Shown: positions 50,819 to 59,045 of the stretch, one piece after another
Layout: each line of letters begins with the position of its first letter
Position numbering within the stretch: position 1 is the first letter of the stretch
The notes under the pieces: generated by a model
The model's input: only the letters and a program-made list of their open reading frames with translations
The model's database searches: none
What the model was told of the DNA's origin: nothing
DNA from: Deltaproteobacteria bacterium
GTDB lineage: Bacteria > Myxococcota_A > UBA9160 > SMWR01
Length of the DNA stretch: 61,181 bases
Assembly (NCBI GenBank): GCA_019310965.1
Contig: JAFDDG010000024.1
Location: forward strand, 1 to 61,181
Direction of reading: 5' to 3'
Made by a program: the position numbers and the translations under genes

Positions 50819-51630
50819 GCTCGCACATAGCCCGGACGTTGTGCGAGCTGATCGACACCGGTCGCAGCGCTCGCCTCGAGCGCCTACGGCGCCAGGTGCC
50901 GGTCGACCTCATGGAGTTGCTCGCGGTCGACGGCGTCGGGATCAAGACCGTGAGGTCTCTCTGGGAGCATCTCGATGTCCGAGGCGTAGAGGACCTGGAG
51001 CGTGCCCTTGAAGAAGAGCGGGTGCGAGGGCTGCCGGGGTTCGGGCCTCGCCGAGAGGCGCGCCTGCACGAGGCGTTGCGTGCGCGGCAGGATGGGAAGC
51101 CCCGCGTGCCACTCGCGTGGGCCGGCGGGATCGCGAGGCGCCTGCGCAGCCATGTCGCACGGCAGCCCGGCGTGGTCGAATGCGTCGTTGCGGGCTCGAT
51201 TCGCAGGGGCCGCGAGCGCGTCGGTGACATCGATATCGTGGCTGCGTCGCGCGATGCCGAGGCCGCGGCGCAGCGCCTGCTGGAGTTGCCGGAGGTCGAC
51301 TACGTCTACTCACACGGGCCCCAGCGGGTGAGCGTGCGGCTCAGGGTGGGCCTGGACGTCGACATGCGCATCGTGGCGCCCGAGTCTTTCGGCGCCGCGC
51401 TGCTCTACTTCACCGGGAGCCGCCAGCACACGTTGGGCCTGCGGCGGTTGGCCCAGGCACAGGGGTTGCGTCTCAACGAGTACGGACTGTTCCGCGACCG
51501 CCGGCGAATCGCCGGTACGACCGAGGAGGAGGTCTATGCGGCTCTCTCGCTGCCGTACATCCCGCCGGAAGCGCGACTTGGCGGGACGGAGATCCGCGAC
51601 GCCCTGCGTCACCATCAAGCGGACTCGTAG
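50692..51630 (+). CDS. PolX-type DNA polymerase/exonuclease, lacking PHP domain and true N-terminus
   Basis: The frame matches the polymerase part of bacterial PolX: the 8-kDa domain (APRAYRRAAESIEQRP, KLPGIGSHIARTLCELIDTG), helix-hairpin-helix segments, GSIRRGRERVGDIDIV (Mg-binding Asp pair) and DVDMRIVAPESFGAALLYFT. It ends at LSLPYIPPEARLGGTEIRDA, exactly where the PHP nuclease domain should begin. The frame is open upstream of the GTG to about 50625 (TNSWLAGHLRELAARLE), so the natural N-terminus was lost at the junction with the CBS gene. It may be expressed only from an internal start. Base-excision repair is the usual role. Confidence 0.65.
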   Translation: MGTPHAPRAYRRAAESIEQRPTSVAEIREKEGQVGLEKLPGIGSHIARTLCELIDTGRSARLERLRRQVPVDLMELLAVDGVGIKTVRSLWEHLDVRGVEDLERALEEERVRGLPGFGPRREARLHEALRARQDGKPRVPLAWAGGIARRLRSHVARQPGVVECVVAGSIRRGRERVGDIDIVAASRDAEAAAQRLLELPEVDYVYSHGPQRVSVRLRVGLDVDMRIVAPESFGAALLYFTGSRQHTLGLRRLAQAQGLRLNEYGLFRDRRRIAGTTEEEVYAALSLPYIPPEARLGGTEIRDALRHHQADS

Positions 51631-51704
51631 CCCGCGAGTTACGCCGCAGGCTCGCTTTCGAGCAAGGCCTGCGGCCCACAGTCGGGCCGGCACCGGGCCG
51701 ATGC

Positions 51705-51745
51705 GCCGTGAGTCACGGCTGCGGCGCAATGTTACATTGCCGCAG
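51705..51745 (+). promoter_or_regulatory. Paired palindromes upstream of the mini-Usp sigma-54 promoter
   Basis: Two palindromes are adjacent: GCCGTGAGTCACGGC (7-bp arms, 51705-51719) and GCAATG-TTA-CATTGC (51726-51740, extended to an imperfect CTGCGG arm on both sides to 51745). They lie 38-80 bp upstream of the -24 element at 51784. Such sites fit binding of a sigma-54 activator, but that is inference. Confidence 0.5.
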
Positions 51746-51782
51746 GGCGCGCCTGCTCCCGTGGAGGCTCTGCGGCTTCCCG

Positions 51783-51799
51783 TTGGCACGAGATCTGCG
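51783..51799 (+). promoter_or_regulatory. Sigma-54-type (-24/-12) promoter of the mini-Usp gene
   Basis: TTGGCACGAGATCTGCG fits TGGCAC-N5-YTGC with exact GG-N10-GC spacing (51785-51786 and 51797-51798). It lies 28 bp before the ATG at 51826, which rules out the ATG at 51802 as the start. Confidence 0.65.
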
Positions 51800-51825
51800 T
51801 TATGGCGAGGCGGGGAGGCACAGTC

Positions 51826-52005
51826 ATGAGCTTGTTCCGACACAGCGTCGTTCCGAAGGACCTCTCGAGCAGAGCTGCGCGCGTGTCGCGGGCGGTGTCC
51901 GAAGTCGGCGCTGACCTCATCGTAAGCGTGATGCGCGGCCCATCTGACATCGAGCGTCTCGTGCGCGGCAGAATCACAGGGCTCACGGCTCCAGCAACGT
52001 GCTGA
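51826..52005 (+). CDS. Mini universal stress protein: internally deleted Usp
   Basis: The 59-residue product begins MSLFRHSVVPKDLSSRAA, the usual Usp strand/loop (FRHILVPTDFS), and continues directly with VSEVGADLIVSVMRGPSDIE and RLVRGRITGL, the C-terminal Usp region (GADLIVMGTHGRS...). About 85 residues between are missing. The ATP-binding G-x2-G-x9-G(S/T) is largely lost. The frame is preserved and the promoter is intact. As with the mini-Hsp20, it is a deletion derivative. Confidence 0.6.
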   Translation: MSLFRHSVVPKDLSSRAARVSRAVSEVGADLIVSVMRGPSDIERLVRGRITGLTAPATC

Positions 52006-52037
52006 TGGTCGACGCCTCCGGATCGGAATGAAACCCG

Positions 52038-53645
52038 GTGACGGTTCTGCACGACAGCCTCGACTCGCTGCGCAGCGCGGCCGCGTATCCGGGAGACGCC
52101 ACCGCCGCCGAAGGCGTCGATTGGATCCAGACCCACATTTCTCACCTCTTTCTTACGCCGGCGCGTGTCTATAAGTTCCGCAAGGCCGTCGATCTCGGCT
52201 TCGTGTGCTTCGAGACGCTGGCCGAGCGCAATGCCGACTGCCTGCGGGAGGTGGCTCTCAACCGGCGCTTGGCGCCGGATGTCTATCTCGGCGTTGCGCC
52301 ATTGATCGCGGGTGAGCCACCGCACGTGGGGGCAGTGGCCGAAACCCTCGCGGACCCGGGTGTCGAGCACTGCGTGGTGATGCGGCGCTTGCCGACGGGT
52401 CGTGATGCGCTGACACTGCTGCGTGGTGGATGCTTCGAGCGCTCGCACGTGGAGCGCTTCGCGCGCCGGCTGGCGCGCTTTCACGAGTCGGTCGGGCTGG
52501 GGGTGCCCGCTCCCTACTCCCCGGATGAGTGGCGGGAAGCCTGCACGGCTGCGTTTGCGGATTGCCTGCAGACGCTGGCCCGGGAGGTGCGCGGCGCTGC
52601 TCAGCTCCAGGTGCTGGCACTGCTCGAGAAGCGCTTCTCCACCGCGCGGGTTGCGCTCGGAGCGCGCTTCGAGGAACGCCGGCGGGCCGGGCGCGCCGTC
52701 GACGGCCATGGCGACCTGCATCTCGAGCACGTCTGGCTCGAGACCGGCGCTGCCGAGCCGCTGATCGTCGACTGTCTCGAGTTCTCACAGGGCCTGCGGC
52801 GCATCGACGCCGCGTCGGACGTGGCCTTTGCCGCAATGGATTTTTCATACCGCGGGAGGCCGTATCTCGGCGAGCACTTGCTGCGTTGTTATGCACGGGA
52901 GCGTGGTGACGAGGATCTCTTTGGCGTGATCGACTTCTTTGCCGGCTACCGCGCCGCGGTCCGTGCGAAGGTGGCCGCCCTGGCGGCACTCGATCCAGAG
53001 ATCGAGGGGGCCCAGCGAGACGCCGCTCGCGAGAGCGCCACGCGTCATCTCTCGCTCGCTGCAGCATTTCTCGAAACTCCCACTCCGCGCAACCTGGTGC
53101 TGGTGGGGGGTGTTGTCGGCACGGGAAAGAGCACGGTCGCCGACGCTCTGGCCGACGAGCTGGAGGGCGCTGGCGGTGCGGTCGTGATCTCTTCGGACCG
53201 AGTGCGCAAGCAGGTGCACGGCGCATCCGAGGCGCATTCGAGACTAGACGGCGGCCGCTACGCGCCCGCCGCGCGCACGAAGATCTACGACGAGCTTCTC
53301 TCTCTCGCGAGCACGGTTCTCGGATCCGGGCGCATGGCGATTCTCGACGCGACGTGGTCGCGCCGGGCCGATCGCGATCGTGCCCGCGCGCTGGCGTGCG
53401 AGTTCGGCGTGCGTTGCGTCGTCCTCGAGACCTGCTGCGAGGAGATCGCGACCTTGGAGCGGCTCGCTCGGCGGGCGGCAAGAGGCGAGAGCCTCTCGGA
53501 CGCGGGTCCGGAGCTGTACGCGAGTTCGCACGCTCGGTTCGAACCCTGCGGCCCGGACGAAGCGGAGGATTGGCGGCGCGTGGCCACCGAGAAGGCAACC
53601 TGGCGGCAGGAGCTTCCAGAGCTATCGGTGTGGGTCCAGCGTTGA
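52038..53645 (+). CDS. Bifunctional aminoglycoside phosphotransferase-like / AAA kinase protein
   Basis: This 535-residue protein joins an APH-like kinase domain (about 20-320) with HGDLHLEHVWL (catalytic HGD) and VDCLEFSQGLRRIDAASDVAF to a P-loop kinase domain (about 355-520) with the Walker A motif GGVVGTGKST and SSDRVRKQVHG. The same two-domain layout occurs in proteins of hypoxia/stress regulons, where the substrate is unknown. The GTG start is the best in frame. It is 32 bp downstream of the mini-Usp gene, so it is probably driven by the same sigma-54-type promoter. Confidence 0.83.
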   Translation: MTVLHDSLDSLRSAAAYPGDATAAEGVDWIQTHISHLFLTPARVYKFRKAVDLGFVCFETLAERNADCLREVALNRRLAPDVYLGVAPLIAGEPPHVGAVAETLADPGVEHCVVMRRLPTGRDALTLLRGGCFERSHVERFARRLARFHESVGLGVPAPYSPDEWREACTAAFADCLQTLAREVRGAAQLQVLALLEKRFSTARVALGARFEERRRAGRAVDGHGDLHLEHVWLETGAAEPLIVDCLEFSQGLRRIDAASDVAFAAMDFSYRGRPYLGEHLLRCYARERGDEDLFGVIDFFAGYRAAVRAKVAALAALDPEIEGAQRDAARESATRHLSLAAAFLETPTPRNLVLVGGVVGTGKSTVADALADELEGAGGAVVISSDRVRKQVHGASEAHSRLDGGRYAPAARTKIYDELLSLASTVLGSGRMAILDATWSRRADRDRARALACEFGVRCVVLETCCEEIATLERLARRAARGESLSDAGPELYASSHARFEPCGPDEAEDWRRVATEKATWRQELPELSVWVQR

Positions 53646-53679
53646 CTTTGCCGGGTCGAAACGTCCGCTGTCAGAGGCA

Positions 53680-53707
53680 GCGCGCCACACTCTGCGGCGT
53701 GGCGCGC
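53680..53707 (+). promoter_or_regulatory. 9-bp perfect inverted repeat upstream of the second CBS gene
   Basis: GCGCGCCAC and GTGGCGCGC are separated by ten bases. The repeat ends 20 bp before the -24 element at 53729. It may be an activator or repressor site; alternatively it could be a hairpin after the upstream gene's stop at 53645. Confidence 0.4.
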
Positions 53708-53726
53708 GTCGGCGCTGCGTATCGAG

Positions 53727-53743
53727 CTGGCATCAAACCTGCA
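53727..53743 (+). promoter_or_regulatory. Sigma-54-type (-24/-12) promoter of the second CBS-domain gene
   Basis: CTGGCATCAAACCTGCA has GG-N10-GC spacing and TGGCAY-N5-YTGCA. Two positions deviate from consensus, so it is the weakest of the four sites. It lies 37 bp before the ATG at 53780, the same distance as the best site in the cluster. Confidence 0.5.
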
Positions 53744-53779
53744 GATTCACTCGAGCGAGCTCGGACAGGAGGGGGGCAG

Positions 53780-54508
53780 ATGACGACCGCCGACACCCGC
53801 AGCGTGGCCGATGTGATGGCCACGGATCTCGTGACACTTGAAGTCGGCGAGAATCTCGATCTCGCCGAGGACATCATGCACGTGGCGCGGATCCGCCACA
53901 TGCCAGTGGTCGAGGGCAAGCGGCTGGTTGGTATCGTCTCGGTTCGCGACCTGCTGGCTGCCTCTCTGAGCCGCGCACTCGATTTCGAGCCGACCCGGCG
54001 GCGCGAGTTTCTGCACTCCGTATCCGCCGAGGATGCCATGACCCGGGCGCCGATCACGGTTGCTCCCGACAGCCGTCTGGCCGACGCAGCTGCAATATTG
54101 CTCGAGCAGAAGATTGGCTGCCTGCCGGTCGTGGACGCCGTGGGGAACTTGCTGGGCCTGCTGACCGAGACGGATCTGGTGCGTGTGGCCTATCTCGAGC
54201 GTGAGGAAGAGGTCGTCCTCGACGGCACGCACCGCGGACTCGAGGGTCTAGGGGGGCGGCTCCGGGAAGACCTCACGGCCCTGAAACGGGTTCGCGACGA
54301 GCTGCAGGTGCAGTTGCATCTGGGCCGAGAGGAGGCTCGGGATCTCTGGCAGGAGCTCGATCGAAAATTCCACGAGCTCGAGCGTGGTGTCGCGACTCTT
54401 TCGCGCGACGCGCAGGGGCCCATGCACGAGGTTCGCGAGGCGGCTGAGGAGCTGGTCAAAGAGCTGCAGCACGGGTATCGCAAGCTCCGTGAGCGGATTT
54501 CGCGCTAG
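53780..54508 (+). CDS. CBS-domain pair protein with C-terminal coiled coil
   Basis: This 242-residue cytoplasmic protein has two complete CBS motifs: VADVMATDLVTLEVGENLDL with HMPVVEGKRLVGIVSVRDLL, and AEDAMTRAPITVAPDSRLAD with IGCLPVVDAVGNLLGLLTETDLV. A C-terminal helical region (about 165-240) is rich in Glu/Arg/Leu and probably forms a coiled coil. CBS pairs bind adenosine nucleotides, so it is a likely energy sensor. AGGAGGGGGG precedes the ATG. The stop shares CTAG with the convergent gene. It is an intact version of the truncated gene at 49979. Confidence 0.85.
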   Translation: MTTADTRSVADVMATDLVTLEVGENLDLAEDIMHVARIRHMPVVEGKRLVGIVSVRDLLAASLSRALDFEPTRRREFLHSVSAEDAMTRAPITVAPDSRLADAAAILLEQKIGCLPVVDAVGNLLGLLTETDLVRVAYLEREEEVVLDGTHRGLEGLGGRLREDLTALKRVRDELQVQLHLGREEARDLWQELDRKFHELERGVATLSRDAQGPMHEVREAAEELVKELQHGYRKLRERISR

Positions 54509-56628
54509 GAGCCCGCTGCCGGACTCGAGCCCTCCGCCTCTGGCGGCCCCGCCAGCCGCGGACTGCCCCAGAAGGCGACGCGGCCCGGCCGCGGGACGTT
54601 GTCTGCCAGCGCCTCGAGGCGCAGGACGACCTGTCGGTTCGCAAAGCGGGAGAGGTCGACCTCGATCTCGTTCCAGCGGCGGCCGTTGCCACGGGGCGGA
54701 TCGAATTTGACGCGCCGGCTGGCCAGGGTTTCGAAATTGCCGCCGGTCGAGAGCCTCACCAGGAACTGCAGGCGGTTGGGCTGCTTCGAGCGGTGAAGAT
54801 TCTTGAAGCCCGTCGCCACCTGCAGCCGCGCATTGCGTGGAACCCGGAACTCCCAGTCGACGCCACCACCCCGGGCGCCGAGCGCGTGGGCCAGCGGGCG
54901 GCGATTCTGTCGGGTGGGCAGATCCAGCATCGGGCCGGGTGCCGGTGTGCGGCTGCCGTCGGGCTTGCGGATCCATGCCTTGGCGCCGAGTGTGGGGTCG
55001 CGCAGGTCGATGAGGGTGGGCCCCCGGTCGGCACCGCGCTCGAGCACCAGCAGCCAGTCCTCTTCGCGTTTGCGCCCGGCGAAGAGCGAGGGCACGTGGT
55101 AGAAGCGCTCGAAGGCCTCCTGCACCCGGGGCAGCTCGTCGCGGTAGAAGGTGTGGACTGGCTCATCGAGATCGCTCATCACCGCGAAGCGCACATTGTC
55201 CAGGGCCGTGAGAATGGTGTCCTGCTGTTCACCGCGAATGCCCCAGACCTGAAGCGCGCCGGTATACGGAGTGGGGTTCGGCGCGTCCGTCGCGAAGTAG
55301 ATGAGTGGCTCGGTGCGCGCGACGAAGATCGGCTCATTGGCTTCGAGGTTTGTTCGCAGATAGCGAATCACCCGCGGCACGGCGTCGCCGCGCTTTGGAG
55401 GAGATACGGGTCGCACGGGCACCTTCGGCCCGTAGCTCGGCGCGCCCGCGATCTCGAAGAGCTGGGAGCTCACCCATAGCGACGTACCGGCGAGGACCGC
55501 GATCGCTGCCCCCGCGCCGAGCGTCGCGCCCGTGCGTCGCGCGGCTTCGCGGGTGGGCAGGCACAGCGGCACGAGGCAGAAGGCGTATGCCAGAGCGGCG
55601 GGCGCGGCGAATACCAGGTGTCCGGAGTCGGCGCGGGGAAGGAGGTTGGAGCCGCAGGCCAGCGTCGCACCGGCGAAGATCCAGATGGCCGCCGGCAGCG
55701 GACCGAATGCGCGGCGCAGTGCCGTCACCGCAAGTACCGCGACCGGCAAGATGAAGAGCAGCTGCGAGAGGAAGACCAGGAAAGGCGGCGAGTTCAATTT
55801 GCCGTCGCGCAGGATGAACACGATCTCCGGCACGTAGTAGTACTCGAGGAGCTTCAATTCCGGGCTCAGCTCACCCGGTGGCCACAGATCGATGAAGGGC
55901 GAGTTGAAGACGCTGCCGCTCGGCGTGGCCAGCAGCGACGATACGAAGACCTCGAGGTCGCCGCCCGCGCCGTACCAGGCGAGGGTGAGGATGGCGGTGC
56001 CCGCTCCGCCCGCGCACACGGCGAGCGCGTGGCGCAGGCGGAGACCGCGGGGCGCACAGGTGGCGACGGTCGTGACGAAGAGAACCGCGAGCAGAGCGCC
56101 CACCGTCTGTTTCGAGAGTGCCGTCAGTGCGATGGCCGCGCCGGCGGCGACTCCCCAGCGCGCGGAGTCGACCCCGCGCAGCGCGAGCCAGGCCGCGCTG
56201 AAGGTCAGGCTGGTGCTGATCGTGGTGTAGAAGGCCGCGGAGAGCAGCGGGAAGAGCAGCACCGGTGCGAAAGCCAGGGCTGCGGCCGCAGCGTGGGCCC
56301 AGGGGCCGGCGCCGCCGCGGCGCCCCATGTCGTAGGCCGCCGCGCACGCCAGGGCCTGGAGCAGCGCGACGGCGGCGCGCGCCGCCAGCATGCTGGGGCC
56401 GAAGAGCCAGAAGACGGCGCCCACGAGCGTGTAGGGCACCGGCCCTGTCACCAGAACGATGTCACTGTAGAGCCTTTCGCCGGCGACCAGCCGCTCACCG
56501 ACGTGCAGGAGCAATCCCTCTTCGAGCAAGTTTGGCTCTAGCTGCGCCATCGTGAAACAGATCGCGCCACCGAGCGCGCACCAGGCGGCGGCCGCAACGC
56601 GCGCGTACTTGTCGTCCCCGCTCTGCAT
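54505..56628 (-). CDS. Polytopic membrane glycosyltransferase-like protein
   Basis: This 707-residue protein has about ten to twelve hydrophobic helices in the first 400 residues, with a periplasmic loop early on (LEEGLLLHVGERLVAGERLY) like the catalytic loop of GT39/ArnT-type enzymes. The C-terminal 280 residues are soluble (VIRYLRTNLEANEPIFV, then a beta-rich part with RWNEIEVDLSRFAN). It would transfer a sugar from a lipid carrier at the periplasmic side. The ATG at 56628 is chosen because the long upstream frame is basic and unlike a signal. Convergent with the CBS gene and divergent from another glycosyltransferase. Confidence 0.78.
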   Translation of the reverse strand: MQSGDDKYARVAAAAWCALGGAICFTMAQLEPNLLEEGLLLHVGERLVAGERLYSDIVLVTGPVPYTLVGAVFWLFGPSMLAARAAVALLQALACAAAYDMGRRGGAGPWAHAAAAALAFAPVLLFPLLSAAFYTTISTSLTFSAAWLALRGVDSARWGVAAGAAIALTALSKQTVGALLAVLFVTTVATCAPRGLRLRHALAVCAGGAGTAILTLAWYGAGGDLEVFVSSLLATPSGSVFNSPFIDLWPPGELSPELKLLEYYYVPEIVFILRDGKLNSPPFLVFLSQLLFILPVAVLAVTALRRAFGPLPAAIWIFAGATLACGSNLLPRADSGHLVFAAPAALAYAFCLVPLCLPTREAARRTGATLGAGAAIAVLAGTSLWVSSQLFEIAGAPSYGPKVPVRPVSPPKRGDAVPRVIRYLRTNLEANEPIFVARTEPLIYFATDAPNPTPYTGALQVWGIRGEQQDTILTALDNVRFAVMSDLDEPVHTFYRDELPRVQEAFERFYHVPSLFAGRKREEDWLLVLERGADRGPTLIDLRDPTLGAKAWIRKPDGSRTPAPGPMLDLPTRQNRRPLAHALGARGGGVDWEFRVPRNARLQVATGFKNLHRSKQPNRLQFLVRLSTGGNFETLASRRVKFDPPRGNGRRWNEIEVDLSRFANRQVVLRLEALADNVPRPGRVAFWGSPRLAGPPEAEGSSPAAGS

Positions 56629-56789
56629 CCGCTCCCGACCCGCGTTGGAGAAGGTTTTTGGCCGGCGCGCCTGGCCGCCCTTCGTGCCTGGATAGCACGG
56701 AGCGCTCTCTTGCTGTAGCAACGTGAGGCCCACGCGCGCGGCTGCGTCGCCCGCTTGCACCGGGTCCGCCAGTCCCTACTCTGCCTGCG

Positions 56790-58313
56790 GTGAGACGTCT
56801 GCGTCCTTCGGCATGGACGGTCGGTGTCATTCTGCTGGCACTGGTGGGTGCGGGAATGCGCGCGCACAACACGTCCCACTATCGCATCGACTTTGGCTTC
56901 GACGCGGACCACAACTGGAGCTACATCGAGCGACTCACGGAGAGCTGGGAGCTGCCGGATCCGGCCGAGGGCTGGTCGTTCGGTCACCCGCCGCTCTTCT
57001 ACTACGCGGGGGCGGTGGTGGCCCGCGCCATGGACGGTGCTGAGAAGCGCGCCATCGTGATCGCCGTGCGCCGAGTGAGCAGCGCCATTGGTCTACTGGC
57101 AATCGCCGGCGCCGTCTTCTGCGTGATGCGGCTGGCACCCGGGGACGGCCGCCGGCGCTTCCTGGCCGCTGGCCTGCTGCTCTTTCTGCCGGTTCACATC
57201 TACATGAGTGCGATGCTAGGTGAGGAGATTCTCGGTGCGTCGCTCACCTCGCTGGCCATCGTTGGTGTGGCCTTGCAGCTACTCCACCCGCCGGCCTTTT
57301 CGCGCGCGATCTGGGCTGCAGTGGGGATCGGGCTGGTGGCGGGGCTCTCCTTTCTGACGAAGCTCTCGGGCGTGCTCGCCATAGCCGCCGCGGGCCTCGC
57401 CTGGGTGATCGGGGGCTGGCGCCGCGGCGTGCTGGTGCAGGGGATCGCCTGCGCGGTGGCCTTCGGTGCCGTGGCCTCGCTGGTGGGTGGCTGGCCTTAC
57501 GCGCGCAACCTGTTCGAGCACGGCTACCTGTATCCGCACGATCTCGAGGTGCACGCTGTCATGCACAGCATGCCGCCTGGGGAGCGCTCTCTCTCCGACT
57601 ACCTGCGGGTGCCGCTCGCGACCTTCACCGATCCCCAGGTCTTGCATCCGGACCTGATCCACTCGGTGTGGGGCGCGACCTATACGACCATCTGGTACGA
57701 CGGACATCGGGTGGTGCTGCCACGTACGGCGCGTCCCATCTCCCGGCTCGGTACGGGGATGCTGGTGCTGGCGTTGGTTCCAACGGTGGCCTTCGGGGTG
57801 GGGCTCTGGCGCGGCGCGCGACGCGCGTGGGCAGAGCCTGGCGGCGTCGACACGCTGCTGGTGCTGCTGTGCGTCGCAACGCTGGCGGGCTACGTGCTCT
57901 TCACCTGGCGCAACCCCTGGTATGCGACCCTCAAGGGCAGCTACCTGCTCGGCATGCTGGTGCCGTTTGCCGTCTACGCGAGTGAGGTGCTGGCTGGCTG
58001 GACGCGGGGCGGCGCCCTGCGTGCGGGCTGCGTGTGGTTCTCGCTGGCGGCGCTGACCACGCTCTGCGTGGTGGTGTTCACCTTCCAGCTGGTATTCCTG
58101 AAGTTCGAGGGCCCCGGTTTCAAGTGGCGCGAACACGTCCGGCCAAAGCCCGCCTCAGCGGCGTTCGAGCAGGTACCGCAGCCAGTCGCAGGCGTTCCGG
58201 AAGCGCAGATGCAGCAGCTCGCGCAACGTACGATAGAGCAGGTGGAGCTTCACGATGCGCTTGCCGCGGGAGACCCGCGCGGCGGTGTGCCAGCCGTGCT
58301 CGTCGGCCCGTGA
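56790..58313 (+). CDS. GT39/ArnT-like membrane glycosyltransferase
   Basis: This protein of up to 507 residues has a short N-terminal anchor, then FGFDADHNWSYIERL in the first periplasmic loop, matching the acidic catalytic loop of PMT/ArnT-type transferases, then about ten helices to about residue 440. The native end is unclear: the frame runs 159 bp into the convergent GT2 gene, and the last 50-odd residues (after FKWREHVRPK) have the composition of a shadow frame. The GTG start follows the shared divergent region with the 54505 gene. The substrate is unknown. Confidence 0.78.
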   Translation: MRRLRPSAWTVGVILLALVGAGMRAHNTSHYRIDFGFDADHNWSYIERLTESWELPDPAEGWSFGHPPLFYYAGAVVARAMDGAEKRAIVIAVRRVSSAIGLLAIAGAVFCVMRLAPGDGRRRFLAAGLLLFLPVHIYMSAMLGEEILGASLTSLAIVGVALQLLHPPAFSRAIWAAVGIGLVAGLSFLTKLSGVLAIAAAGLAWVIGGWRRGVLVQGIACAVAFGAVASLVGGWPYARNLFEHGYLYPHDLEVHAVMHSMPPGERSLSDYLRVPLATFTDPQVLHPDLIHSVWGATYTTIWYDGHRVVLPRTARPISRLGTGMLVLALVPTVAFGVGLWRGARRAWAEPGGVDTLLVLLCVATLAGYVLFTWRNPWYATLKGSYLLGMLVPFAVYASEVLAGWTRGGALRAGCVWFSLAALTTLCVVVFTFQLVFLKFEGPGFKWREHVRPKPASAAFEQVPQPVAGVPEAQMQQLAQRTIEQVELHDALAAGDPRGGVPAVLVGP

Positions 58314-59045
58314 GGCCACGCGCTCGAAGAGCGCGAATTCTTCGTCGAATCGCAGCCGGCTCTCGCTCTGCACCGCGGTGGCACCCTCCGGATGGCGCCG
58401 GTAGGCGTACGCGCGTTGGCGCGAGCACACGATGGCGTCGCCATCGAGAACGATGCGACTCGTCAGTGCGAGATCCTGCACCTGGCGCCACTCTGGCTCG
58501 AAGCGGCGTGCGCCAAGCGTCGCCCGGCGGTAGCAGAGCGTCGGGCACATGATGAAGTTGCCTGCCATCAGGGATCGCAAGCCGGCTTCACCTGCGACGA
58601 CGAGCGGGTCGCGACCGCGGCCGCGAAATAGCGGCTTCACGGCGTCCGCCAGCGAGAACACGGACTTGCCCTCGGCGTCGATGATGGTCGCGTCGCAGCA
58701 GAAAGCCGCAGCTCGTGGATATGCGGCGGCGAGTTCGAGCATCAGCGATGCGTAGCTCGGCAGGAGCTGATCATCGGCGTGCAGCAGCGTCACCAGCTCG
58801 CCCCCGGTGCGTTCGAAGCAGATGTTCCAGGTGGGCACCATGCCGAAGTTCTCGGGGTTGCGGTGATACGCCACCCGGGTGTCGCCGAGCCCCTCGATCC
58901 AGGTTTCGACACCTGTCTCGATGCCGCCGTCGTCGACGACGACGAGTTCGCTCACCTCGTCTTGCGCCAGAGCGCTCGCGACGGCGATCTCGAGATAATC
59001 GCGCCGACGATGGAAGGGGATCGCGACGCTCAGCCGCACGCTCAT
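58155..59045 (-). CDS. Family 2 glycosyltransferase
   Basis: This 296-residue cytoplasmic enzyme has a GT-A fold with VAIPFHRRRDYLEIAVAS, LVVVDDGG (acidic nucleotide site), NPENFGMVPTWN and LLHADDQLLPS (DxD-like metal site). It adds a sugar to a glycan or lipid carrier. The ATG overlaps the stop of the flippase-like gene (ATGA), so both form a coupled pair. The last 159 bp overlap the 3' end of the convergent membrane glycosyltransferase gene. The C-terminus (LHLLYRTLRELLHLRF) fits a membrane-associated helix. Confidence 0.88.
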   Translation of the reverse strand: MSVRLSVAIPFHRRRDYLEIAVASALAQDEVSELVVVDDGGIETGVETWIEGLGDTRVAYHRNPENFGMVPTWNICFERTGGELVTLLHADDQLLPSYASLMLELAAAYPRAAAFCCDATIIDAEGKSVFSLADAVKPLFRGRGRDPLVVAGEAGLRSLMAGNFIMCPTLCYRRATLGARRFEPEWRQVQDLALTSRIVLDGDAIVCSRQRAYAYRRHPEGATAVQSESRLRFDEEFALFERVASRADEHGWHTAARVSRGKRIVKLHLLYRTLRELLHLRFRNACDWLRYLLERR

